Of a stretch of 7,070 nucleotides of DNA, positions 1-4,929 are shown in pieces; position 1 is the first letter of the stretch; each line of letters opens with the position of its first letter. The translations under genes and the position numbers were made by a program. Location of the stretch: the NCBI GenBank assembly GCA_002347905.1, contig DDYJ01000014.1, positions 1,380-8,449 on the forward strand, given 5' to 3'. Under the pieces are notes generated by a model that made no database searches, was not told the origin of the DNA, and worked only from the letters and a program-made list of their open reading frames with translations. Source of the stretch: Comamonadaceae bacterium UBA2237 (lineage in GTDB: Bacteria; Pseudomonadota; Gammaproteobacteria; Burkholderiales; Burkholderiaceae_C).

Positions 1-220
1 TGCGCACTTTGTCGTGCTTGCCATGCGCCACAACTGTGGCCTTGACTGTTGCGCCGGACACCAAGGGTGTGCCAACCTTTAGATCAGCGCCGTTTCCGAC
101 TGCTAACACTTGGTCTAACACGATCTCTTGGCCCACATCCGCAGCAATCTGTTCTACTTTAATTTTTTCGCCGGCAGCAACACGATACTGTTTGCCGCCG
201 GTTTTTATGACCGCGTACAT
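1..220 (-). CDS. rplU: 50S ribosomal protein L21 (3' end cut by window edge)
   Basis: L21 is a structural protein of the large ribosomal subunit that binds 23S rRNA. Reading the minus strand from the ATG at 220-218 gives [14 protein letters not shown], the highly characteristic L21 N-terminus. The reading continues through a GxxIxVEQI-like segment and [20 protein letters not shown] before leaving the window. About 73 of the usual ~103 residues are present, so only the C-terminal third is missing. An AGAGG Shine-Dalgarno (231-227) lies 6 bases before the ATG and supports this start. In most bacteria rpmA (L27) follows rplU, but that region is outside the window. The gene is divergent from ispB, a common beta/gammaproteobacterial arrangement. 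Its promoter and leader hairpin are listed separately. Identification is secure. Confidence 0.97.
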   Translation of the reverse strand, partial: MYAVIKTGGKQYRVAAGEKIKVEQIAADVGQEIVLDQVLAVGNGADLKVGTPLVSGATVKATVVAHGKHDKVR

Positions 221-246
221 ATGAAACCTCTAGACGAGTGAACTGT

Positions 247-270
247 CTCTACGGACGAATTTCCGCAGAG
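247..270 (-). promoter_or_regulatory. Hairpin at the predicted 5' end of the rplU mRNA
   Basis: On the minus strand CTCTGCGGA (270-262) and TCCGTAGAG (255-247) pair over 9 positions, including one G-U wobble, around a 6-base loop (AATTCG). The predicted transcription start from the promoter at 306-277 falls at about 270-272, so the stem would form from the first bases of the message. It ends about 16 bases before the Shine-Dalgarno. It could protect the 5' end or be a leader element for autogenous control. The fold is seen; the function is inferred. Confidence 0.45.
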
Positions 271-276
271 CCAAAC

Positions 277-306
277 ATTATAGCAATTCTTTGGTTTTTA
301 TGCCAA
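277..306 (-). promoter_or_regulatory. Sigma-70 promoter of rplU
   Basis: On the minus strand the -35 box is TTGGCA (306-301; 5 of 6 matches to TTGACA). After an 18-base spacer comes a perfect -10 box TATAAT (282-277). The start would be near 271, giving a leader of about 50 bases before the rplU ATG. Box quality fits a strongly expressed ribosomal protein gene. It lies between the elements of the weaker candidate ispB promoter on the other strand, so the two polymerases would compete for the same DNA. Confidence 0.75.
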
Positions 307-316
307 TCCCTATAAT
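288..316 (+). promoter_or_regulatory. Candidate ispB promoter
   Basis: A perfect -10 hexamer TATAAT (311-316) lies about 59 bases upstream of the ispB start codon. The -35 region is poor: TTCTTT (288-293) at 17-base spacing, or TTGGTT (291-296) at an unfavourable 14 bases. The -10 box is the main support. The site interleaves with the divergent rplU promoter, whose -35 box is at 301-306. Confidence 0.4.
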
Positions 317-374
317 CAATCAGACTCTCGGCCCCCGGATCCAAGTTTTACAAGCCCCCTAACCCCTTTCCCCT

Positions 375-1349
375 TTGTCAGCCTCCCAAAACACTGCCCT
401 CCCCCTGATCGCTGCCGACATGGAGGCCGTCGACCAAGTGATCGCTCAGCGGCTTGACTCAGGCGTGGCTTTGGTGGGCACGGTGTCGCAGTACATCATC
501 TCTGCGGGCGGCAAGCGTATTCGGCCTGCCCTGTTGCTCTTGATGGCAGGTGCCTTGGGCTACAAAGGCACCCAGCACCACAACTTGGCGGCTGTGGTGG
601 AATTCATACACACCGCCACCCTGCTCCACGACGACGTGGTGGACGAATCCACCCTGCGCCGCGGTCGCCCTACTGCGAACGAGAGCTTTGGTAACCCCGC
701 CAGCGTGCTGGTGGGAGACTTCCTGTATTCGCGCGCCTTTCAGATGATGGTCGACGCACAGGACATGCGGGTGATGGAAGTCTTGGCCGAAGCCACCAAC
801 GTGATAGCCGAAGGCGAGGTCTTGCAGCTGATGAACATGCACGACGCGGGCCTAGACGAGGCCGCCTATTTACGCGTCATACGCTCCAAAACCGCCAAAC
901 TGTTTGAGGCGAGCACGCGTTTGGCAGCGATTTTGGTCAAGAGCCCCAAAGCGGTGGAAGACGCTTGCGCTGAGTATGGCCAGGCCTTAGGCACCGCATT
1001 CCAAGTGATTGACGACTTGCTGGACTACGACGGCGACACCCAGGAGCTCGGAAAAAACCTAGGCGACGACTTGCGCGAGGGTAAAAGTACCCTGCCGCTC
1101 ATCATTGCCATGCAACGCGGCACGCCGGCGGAGCGCAGCTTGATCCAACAGGCGATTGAAAATGGTTCGGTAGACGGGTTGACAGATATTGTTGACATAG
1201 TGCGCAAGACGGGCGCGCTAGACGCCACCCGCGCCGCCGCCTTAAATGAGGCCGAGCGTGCTTTGTCTACTTTGGCATATATTCCAGATGGTATTTACAA
1301 AAACGCCTTGCATTATCTGGCGTCCACATTGTTGACAAGACGAAGCTGA
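375..1349 (+). CDS. ispB: Octaprenyl (long-chain) diphosphate synthase, trans-isoprenyl diphosphate synthase family
   Basis: This enzyme extends farnesyl diphosphate with isopentenyl diphosphate units to make the all-trans side-chain precursor of ubiquinone (C40 in most betaproteobacteria) in the cytoplasm. The 324-residue length matches IspB. Visible motifs are GGKRIRP (45-51) for substrate binding, the first aspartate-rich motif DDVVD (86-90) followed by RRGRPTAN, KTAKLF (172-177), the second aspartate-rich motif DDLLD (213-217), and the GDDLREGKSTLPLI block (230-243). The residues four and five before the first motif are small (T82, A81), as expected for a long-chain product. The start is a TTG at 375 with no clear Shine-Dalgarno and a pyrimidine-rich upstream stretch. 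It is chosen because the N-terminus SASQNTALPLIAADM reaches the usual family start; the first in-frame ATG (420-422) would lose 15 residues. A 134-residue gene follows after 12 bases and is probably cotranscribed. The family is certain; the chain length is inferred. Confidence 0.93.
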   Translation: MSASQNTALPLIAADMEAVDQVIAQRLDSGVALVGTVSQYIISAGGKRIRPALLLLMAGALGYKGTQHHNLAAVVEFIHTATLLHDDVVDESTLRRGRPTANESFGNPASVLVGDFLYSRAFQMMVDAQDMRVMEVLAEATNVIAEGEVLQLMNMHDAGLDEAAYLRVIRSKTAKLFEASTRLAAILVKSPKAVEDACAEYGQALGTAFQVIDDLLDYDGDTQELGKNLGDDLREGKSTLPLIIAMQRGTPAERSLIQQAIENGSVDGLTDIVDIVRKTGALDATRAAALNEAERALSTLAYIPDGIYKNALHYLASTLLTRRS

Positions 1350-1361
1350 AAGGCAAACCCT

Positions 1362-1766
1362 ATGAGCGATACCGATATTCCCTACTCAGACAGCATGCAG
1401 CAATGGGATATCGCGTGCCAGCACTTCCAAGATGAGTTTGGTTTTGACGCCCATGAAATCATCACGATCAATACGATCCGTGAAATGTTTTCCGAATTGG
1501 TTGAAGAATATAAGTTGTCTTTGAATGCCTCCGTCTCTTTGATGTACGGGTTATATTTTTTAGGCTACATCACATTAATTGAAATGATGAAAGCCAAAGA
1601 CGAAGAATATGAGATCGGCGATTTGACCGATTTTTACGCCATATTAGATGCGGCGGACAACTGGGCAAGCCGCTCCTTAGATATTGAAAAACTCGTCGAG
1701 GCCGCTCAGCCTATTGTGGAGACCACCGAGCAGGTGATGCAAAAACTCAACCTCTCGCGCGCTTGA
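1362..1766 (+). CDS. Unrecognised acidic helical protein downstream of ispB
   Basis: I do not recognise this 134-residue protein. It is strongly acidic (clusters such as SELVEEY and KDEEYEIGD) and looks almost entirely alpha-helical. Residues about 56-77 (ASVSLMYGLYFLGYITLIEM) form the most hydrophobic stretch. This is borderline for a membrane helix and equally consistent with a buried core helix. There is no signal peptide and only one cysteine (C19). The start ATG at 1362 has an AAAGG element about 9 bases upstream and lies 12 bases after the ispB stop, so it is likely expressed with ispB. Base composition drops visibly compared with ispB (around 40-45% GC in sampled stretches), suggesting a different history or looser codon selection. 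It reads to a normal TGA with no sign of damage. It is a real gene by start signal, spacing and frame integrity; function unknown. Confidence 0.75.
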   Translation: MSDTDIPYSDSMQQWDIACQHFQDEFGFDAHEIITINTIREMFSELVEEYKLSLNASVSLMYGLYFLGYITLIEMMKAKDEEYEIGDLTDFYAILDAADNWASRSLDIEKLVEAAQPIVETTEQVMQKLNLSRA

Positions 1767-1782
1767 TTGAATTGTCAACATA

Positions 1783-1800
1783 GGCAGAAAAATATCTGCC
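1783..1800. terminator. Weak hairpin between convergent genes
   Basis: GGCAGA (1783-1788) and TCTGCC (1795-1800) form a 6-bp stem around AAAATA. It lies in the 51-base gap between the ends of the plus-strand 134-residue gene and the minus-strand secreted-protein gene, where a bidirectional terminator would be expected. Neither side carries a proper T-run, so efficiency as an intrinsic terminator is doubtful. Confidence 0.35.
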
Positions 1801-1817
1801 ACTTAATTGAATAAGAG

Positions 1818-2135
1818 TTAGGGAAGCACCAAGCGGCAGGGTGCATTGATTTTCTTTTCTGCCCGCTTTTCATTGCAATATTGCATGGCACGACGCTCGC
1901 CCTCCGCAGACATCTTGATATATATCGAGCATTTAAAGACCATGCGGTCACCGTCATTTTGGCTGTCCCAGGCGGCCGCGCAGTGGCTGAATTCATTCAT
2001 CTCGGGCTTGAGTTGCTGCCAGGTAGAGCGCAGGCCGTCGGGTAGATCCTTCAGTGGCACGGTGGGGTAAGGCGAGTTGGCTTGCGCCCAACCACAAGCC
2101 AAGGCTAGACAGATACTAAGCAAATACCGAAACAT
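1818..2135 (-). CDS. Small secreted four-cysteine protein, function unknown
   Basis: This 105-residue protein begins with a typical Sec signal peptide: a short n-region (MFR), a hydrophobic core (YLLSICLALACGW) and an A-Q-A site, predicting cleavage after residue 19. C14 does not sit in a good lipobox (ALAC), so lipidation is unlikely. The mature part is about 86 residues with exactly four cysteines (C52, C69, C87, C100), which could form two disulfides in the periplasm, and charged helical segments around 75-96. The ATG at 2135-2133 is preferred because a G-rich Shine-Dalgarno (GGGGGG, 2147-2142) lies 6 bases upstream and the signal peptide then starts cleanly. A TTG at 2150 would add MGGGF in front. 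The gene lies just downstream of the H-NS terminator on the same strand. A promoter overlapping that terminator is proposed separately. I do not recognise the family. Confidence 0.7.
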   Translation of the reverse strand: MFRYLLSICLALACGWAQANSPYPTVPLKDLPDGLRSTWQQLKPEMNEFSHCAAAWDSQNDGDRMVFKCSIYIKMSAEGERRAMQYCNEKRAEKKINAPCRLVLP

Positions 2136-2145
2136 AAAACCGCCC

Positions 2146-2182
2146 CCCAAATAAACAAAGCCACCCTATTATGGGTGGCTTT
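2146..2182 (-). terminator. Intrinsic terminator of the H-NS-like gene
   Basis: A perfect 10-bp inverted repeat, AAAGCCACCC (2157-2166) and GGGTGGCTTT (2173-2182), encloses a 6-base loop. Read on the minus strand the stem is followed by a T-rich stretch (GTTTATTTG, to about 2147). It lies about 66 bases beyond the H-NS stop codon, and its T-tract runs into the ribosome-binding region of the next minus-strand gene. The stem itself would also work on the plus strand, but no plus-strand gene ends here. Confidence 0.8.
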
Positions 2183-2196
2183 GCTGAAAAAGTCGA
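2168..2196 (-). promoter_or_regulatory. Candidate promoter embedded in the H-NS terminator
   Basis: On the minus strand TCGACT (2196-2191, 4 of 6 matches) lies 17 bases from CATAAT (2173-2168, 5 of 6 matches). CATAAT is formed by the end of the terminator stem plus its loop. A transcript starting near 2161 would contain only one stem arm, so it could not form the hairpin, and it would carry the ribosome-binding site of the secreted four-cysteine protein. The gene needs some promoter downstream of the H-NS transcript, but this one rests only on box matches. Confidence 0.25.
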
Positions 2197-2248
2197 AAAG
2201 TACGCAACCCTTTAAATCGGGCAATGCTTGGTAAATTAAATCTGGGTA

Positions 2249-2617
2249 TTACGCAGCAATTAGCGCTGTGTCTAAAGTACCAGCAGTTTTTAATTCTTGC
2301 ACCCAAGTTGGCGATACGCCACGACCAGTCCATGTTTGCTCAGGGTTGGCGGGGTTGCGGTACTTAGGAGCCACCTTCTTGCCTGCCAAAGTGCCTTTTT
2401 TGGCGGCCTTGGGCGCCTTGGCAGCCTTTGTCACCTTGCCAGAGCCTAGGGCCTTGGAGATATCGCTGGCGGTAAGTCCGGCCTCTTTGGCCATTTGGAC
2501 AATCTTGGTTAATACTTTATCGTGTGACTTGCTCAATAAAGCTTGTTCTTTTTTAGCGATTAATTCGCGTTGTTTACGCAGGGCTGCCAATTGGCTTGCA
2601 ACGGTATTACGTGCCAT
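2249..2617 (-). CDS. H-NS histone-family nucleoid-associated protein
   Basis: H-NS proteins coat AT-rich DNA, bridge it and silence transcription, often of acquired genes. This 122-residue protein has the standard layout. An N-terminal helical oligomerisation region (about 1-58, beginning MARNTVASQLAALRKQRELI) leads into a lysine/alanine/proline-rich linker (about 60-84, with repeated AAKAPKAAKK-type segments). The C-terminal DNA-binding domain (about 85-110) carries KYRNPANPEQTWTGRGVSPTW. TWTGRG at 95-100 is the AT-hook-like core that enters the minor groove. The residue after GRG is valine (V101), where many relatives have arginine or lysine. The start ATG is preceded by AGGAGA with good spacing. 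The gene has its own promoter, an inverted repeat upstream and a strong terminator downstream, so it is probably monocistronic. The AT-rich upstream region is a natural target for autoregulation. The family is certain; the targets are inferred. Confidence 0.93.
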   Translation of the reverse strand: MARNTVASQLAALRKQRELIAKKEQALLSKSHDKVLTKIVQMAKEAGLTASDISKALGSGKVTKAAKAPKAAKKGTLAGKKVAPKYRNPANPEQTWTGRGVSPTWVQELKTAGTLDTALIAA

Positions 2618-2648
2618 GGAATATTCTCCTAATAATTAATATCGGCAC

Positions 2649-2678
2649 ATTATATGTTTAATATTACCCGAATAACAG
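2649..2678 (-). promoter_or_regulatory. Promoter of the H-NS-like gene
   Basis: On the minus strand a perfect TATAAT (2654-2649) lies 32 bases before the H-NS ATG. A weak -35 CTGTTA (2678-2673, 3 of 6 matches) precedes it at 18-base spacing. Transcription would start near 2642, leaving a leader of about 25 bases that carries the AGGAGA ribosome-binding site. The flanks are very AT-rich and contain several AATATT words. The good -10 with a poor -35 and the adjacent 13-bp inverted repeat suggest a regulated promoter. Confidence 0.6.
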
Positions 2679-2681
2679 CCC

Positions 2682-2716
2682 TTAATAATATTGAGTATTA
2701 CTATCAATATTATTAA
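2682..2716. repeat. 13-bp perfect inverted repeat, candidate operator
   Basis: TTAATAATATTGA (2682-2694) and TCAATATTATTAA (2704-2716) are perfect reverse complements separated by 9 bases. The arm centres are 22 bp apart, about two helical turns, so a dimeric regulator could contact both on one DNA face. The repeat ends 3 bases upstream of the H-NS -35 region and begins 7 bases beyond the stop codon of the 144-residue gene. It could also form a hairpin after that gene, but it is AT-only apart from one G-C pair and has no T-run, so it is a poor terminator. Confidence 0.7.
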
Positions 2717-2723
2717 TATAAAC

Positions 2724-3158
2724 TTAAAAACGCACGCGCTGGGTTAATGAACGCACCAGTTTTTTATATGATTCCCCAGTCACGGGGGTGAAATCCATCT
2801 TATTGTCTTTTTTAATATCTACCGCCTTGTTGTGCAGCAATTGGGCCGCCCACATATGAGCAAAGGCTGATTTAGCGTGCTCTGACCAATCTTCCCAGCC
2901 CTTTATCTTTTTAATATATTTACGCAATTGTTTGTCAAAGTCTTGCTCATCTAAGCTGGTGGTGATCGTCGCCTTGACTTTTTGAATTAATAAGGCCAAG
3001 TCGTCGTCGGGTGGCGCCTCTGTCGATTGAATTGATTCGTTTGGCGCGCCCATGGCTGGCGCAGCAACTTTGTCAGCCGTGCTTTCTGACTTAGCGTCCG
3101 GCGGAGTTGAAGCTCCTTTGGCATCTGGGATATCGGTTTGCGCAAGGGTGTCAGCCAT
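2724..3158 (-). CDS. Unrecognised protein with disordered N-terminus and basic helical C-terminus
   Basis: I do not recognise this 144-residue protein. Residues 1-52 are low-complexity (A, P, S, T, D, E, K; for example KGASTPPDAKSESTADK) and probably disordered. Residues 53-144 look folded and helical, with a lysine-rich stretch QLRKYIKKIKGWEDW (about 77-91), an aromatic/hydrophobic segment (AFAHMWAAQLL, 98-108) and a basic C-terminus ending RVRF. There is no signal peptide, membrane segment or cysteine, so it should be cytoplasmic. The ATG at 3158-3156 has an AGAGA element about 8 bases upstream. It starts 25 bases after the stop of the adhesin-E-like gene on the same strand, suggesting cotranscription. 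The H-NS gene begins about 106 bases further on behind its own promoter. A basic helical domain with a flexible tail next to an H-NS gene could bind nucleic acid, but no motif shows this. Confidence 0.72.
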   Translation of the reverse strand: MADTLAQTDIPDAKGASTPPDAKSESTADKVAAPAMGAPNESIQSTEAPPDDDLALLIQKVKATITTSLDEQDFDKQLRKYIKKIKGWEDWSEHAKSAFAHMWAAQLLHNKAVDIKKDNKMDFTPVTGESYKKLVRSLTQRVRF

Positions 3159-3183
3159 ATATCAATCTCTTTGCTTTGCCTAT

Positions 3184-3690
3184 TTAAACTTTGCAAGCCA
3201 AGGTCAGCATTCTGACGGTTTTAGGAAATTCAGGTGCTATGGATGTCACCTTGAATTGCTGCGCAAACCTGGAATTACTTTCCTGAATAAAAGTATCTTT
3301 GTAGCCGTGGGTGACCATCAAAATTTTGGCATCCCGGTCTAAATAAAAACTTCGACTGGTCAAACGGATGGTTCTTTTTTTGCAATCGATGTCGTATACC
3401 GATAGCTCAGAGTTATAGAGCTTGAGTTTGACTTTCGGTTCGGAATTCGGGTCGTATACCGGCACTTGGGCTCGAATGGGCAACACCATAAATGTGCGGA
3501 TAGTCGACAAAGGCCCCTTGTTTTTGATCGCAGGATCAAAATATTCGTCGCCATTGCCATAGTTATCGTCCATCAATACCCAAGCAGCAGGCGCAGCGGC
3601 GCTGGCAAGGGCTAAAAGAATGAAGGCGATAAATTTGTGCATATCGGTATATATCGGCACAAAGCCAGAAATATTGATTGTATTTCTCAT
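3184..3690 (-). CDS. Secreted protein resembling surface-adhesin protein E
   Basis: A 168-residue exported protein with one folded domain. The signal-peptide core FIAFILLALASAAAPAA (20-36) is followed by a mature start WVLMDDN. The pattern that follows is the one I associate with the surface-adhesin protein E (Adhesin_E) domain found in many small beta-proteobacterial secreted proteins. It has an early tryptophan, EYFDP (49-53) then KGPLSTIRTFMVL, an IDCKKRTIRL strand (101-110) with a tyrosine/aspartate a few residues on, and a C-terminal cysteine (LTLACKV). C103 and C166 would form the conserved disulfide. Start choice is uncertain. The ATG at 3690 has an AGG element 8 bases upstream but gives a 19-residue n-region. 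The ATG at 3642 (residue 17, MHKF) gives a textbook signal peptide but no visible Shine-Dalgarno. It is divergent from pilB. The family is an inference from motif order; actual adhesion is not shown. Confidence 0.7.
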   Translation of the reverse strand: MRNTINISGFVPIYTDMHKFIAFILLALASAAAPAAWVLMDDNYGNGDEYFDPAIKNKGPLSTIRTFMVLPIRAQVPVYDPNSEPKVKLKLYNSELSVYDIDCKKRTIRLTSRSFYLDRDAKILMVTHGYKDTFIQESNSRFAQQFKVTSIAPEFPKTVRMLTLACKV

Positions 3691-3713
3691 AAAAAGTACC
3701 TATCGATATTTTT

Positions 3714-3744
3714 TTGAGTGCTACTTCGTCGCCCTAGATACAAA
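3714..3744 (+). promoter_or_regulatory. Weak candidate promoter for the pil operon
   Basis: TTGAGT (3714-3719) and TACAAA (3739-3744), each 4 of 6 matches, are separated by a long 19-base spacer. Transcription near 3751 would leave a leader of about 30 bases before the GTG at 3781. It is the best candidate I see in the AT-rich 90-base interval between the divergent adhesin-like and pilB genes, but support is thin. I saw no sigma-54 GG-N10-GC type site. Confidence 0.22.
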
Positions 3745-3780
3745 TATTTCAATAATTTAATTTTTAAACCCCAAAACAAT

Positions 3781-4929
3781 GTGTCCACCACACCCCAACT
3801 ACTGCTTCCCCACCACCAAGGGGGTGCGGTTCAACAATTAGACGAATTATTGTTGCGTGCTCTTAATGCAGGCGCGTCTGACGTCCATGTTGAGCCAGGG
3901 GCTGACTCATTCAGGTTGCGCTTTCGCATCGATGGGCGTTTGCAGGTTGTGGCGCACCCGCCCTTGGCTCTGCGCGATGCCATGGTGTCGCGCATCAAGG
4001 TAATGGCTCGGATGGACATCGCCGAGAAACGCTTGCCGCAAGACGGGCGTTTGCAATACCCCTTCCAGGGCCAGACCATAGATGTGCGGGTGAGTTCTAT
4101 CCCCACTGTGCATGGCGAAAAAATAGTCATGCGCCTGCTGAACTTCTGCCAAGAGCGTCCTGCGCTCTCAGCCTTAGGCTTGGAGGCAGAGGACGAGGCC
4201 TTGCTACGCAAAGCCATCTCCCGCCCCCATGGCATGGTCTTGGTCACCGGGCCTACAGGCTCTGGCAAGACGCTCTCGCTCTACAGCTGCCTTGAACTCA
4301 TTAACCGAGAGGACCAAAACCTTGCTTGCGTCGAGGACCCTTGTGAGATTTATCTACCGGGGGCGAACCAAGTCAACATTCACGAGCGCGCTGGGCTGAC
4401 GTTTGCGAGCGCACTGCGCGCCCTCCTTCGACAGGATCCCGACGTCATCATGGTCGGAGAAATCAGAGACGCCGAGACAGCGGAGATTGCGGTCCAAGCC
4501 GCGCACACGGGGCACTTGGTGCTGTCGACCTTACACACCAACGACGCGCCCAGCACGCTGGAGCGCCTGCGCCACATGGGTGTTGCGCCCTACCAAGTCG
4601 CCTCCAGCGTCCATTTCGTGCTCGCCCAGCGTTTGGTACGCCGACTGTGCGTCCATTGCAAAGCGCCAACCCCGCAGTCCCCGCAGATCTACCAAGCTCG
4701 TGGCTGTGCGCTGTGCGACCGAGGTTACAAGGGGCGCGTCGGCATCTTCCAAGCCATGCCCGTCTCAGCAACACTGCAGCAATTGATCTTGCAAGGCAGC
4801 GACGCCAGCACGCTGAGCGCACAAGCCCAACAAGAAGGCATGCGCAGCTTACGCGAAGCGGGTTGGCGCAAGGTCTTGCAAGGCGTGACATCGGCGCAAG
4901 AGGTCTTGTCGCTAACACACGATGCGTAG
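3781..4929 (+). CDS. pilB: Compact type IV pilus assembly ATPase (GspE/PilB family) lacking the N-terminal domain
   Basis: This hexameric cytoplasmic ATPase drives pilus or pseudopilus polymerisation through the PilC platform. From the GTG at 3781 it has 382 residues. In order, the N2 domain runs from about 15 to 120 (GASDVHVEP, RFRIDGRL, KRLPQDGRL). The catalytic domain has Walker A GPTGSGKT (157-164), an Asp box VEDPCEI (184-190), Walker B with catalytic glutamate in IMVGEIRDAETAE (E227), and a His box TGHLVLSTLHTNDA (243-256). Two CxxC pairs (C290/C293, C309/C312) form the zinc site before GYKGRVGIF. Full-length PilB has about 560-570 residues; the whole N1 (MshEN-like) domain is absent and the gap between the cysteine pairs is only 15 residues. 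A GTG at 3718 would add 21 atypical residues (LLRRPRYKYFNN...) encoded by AT-rich DNA, so I prefer 3781; neither has a Shine-Dalgarno. A TGA directly precedes 3718, and upstream DNA encodes another gene, so no hidden N-terminus exists. It overlaps pilC by 8 bases. Confidence 0.9.
   Translation: MSTTPQLLLPHHQGGAVQQLDELLLRALNAGASDVHVEPGADSFRLRFRIDGRLQVVAHPPLALRDAMVSRIKVMARMDIAEKRLPQDGRLQYPFQGQTIDVRVSSIPTVHGEKIVMRLLNFCQERPALSALGLEAEDEALLRKAISRPHGMVLVTGPTGSGKTLSLYSCLELINREDQNLACVEDPCEIYLPGANQVNIHERAGLTFASALRALLRQDPDVIMVGEIRDAETAEIAVQAAHTGHLVLSTLHTNDAPSTLERLRHMGVAPYQVASSVHFVLAQRLVRRLCVHCKAPTPQSPQIYQARGCALCDRGYKGRVGIFQAMPVSATLQQLILQGSDASTLSAQAQQEGMRSLREAGWRKVLQGVTSAQEVLSLTHDA

Noticed and set aside
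221..374. Possible tRNA gene between rplU and ispB
   Set aside because: No cloverleaf arms or T-loop sequence are present; the interval is explained by two promoters, a hairpin and leaders.
2268..2639. 123-codon plus-strand open frame over the H-NS gene
   Set aside because: It is antisense to a certain H-NS-family gene and has no ribosome-binding site or domain of its own.
3391..3461. Direct repeat GTCGTATACCG at 3391 and 3451, exactly 60 bases apart
   Set aside because: Both copies encode a VYD tripeptide inside the adhesin-like gene. No third copy is seen and chance plus codon reuse explains it.
2639..3661. 11-base word ATATCGGCACA present at 2639-2649 and 3651-3661, near two minus-strand gene starts
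   Set aside because: Several 11-base repeats are expected by chance in 7 kb. The second copy has no promoter box in the matching position, so a shared regulatory element is not supported.
3718..3780. Extension of PilB to the GTG at 3718
   Set aside because: The added 21 codons are AT-rich and unlike the rest of the gene, they match no part of the family, and there is no Shine-Dalgarno. It cannot be excluded without data.
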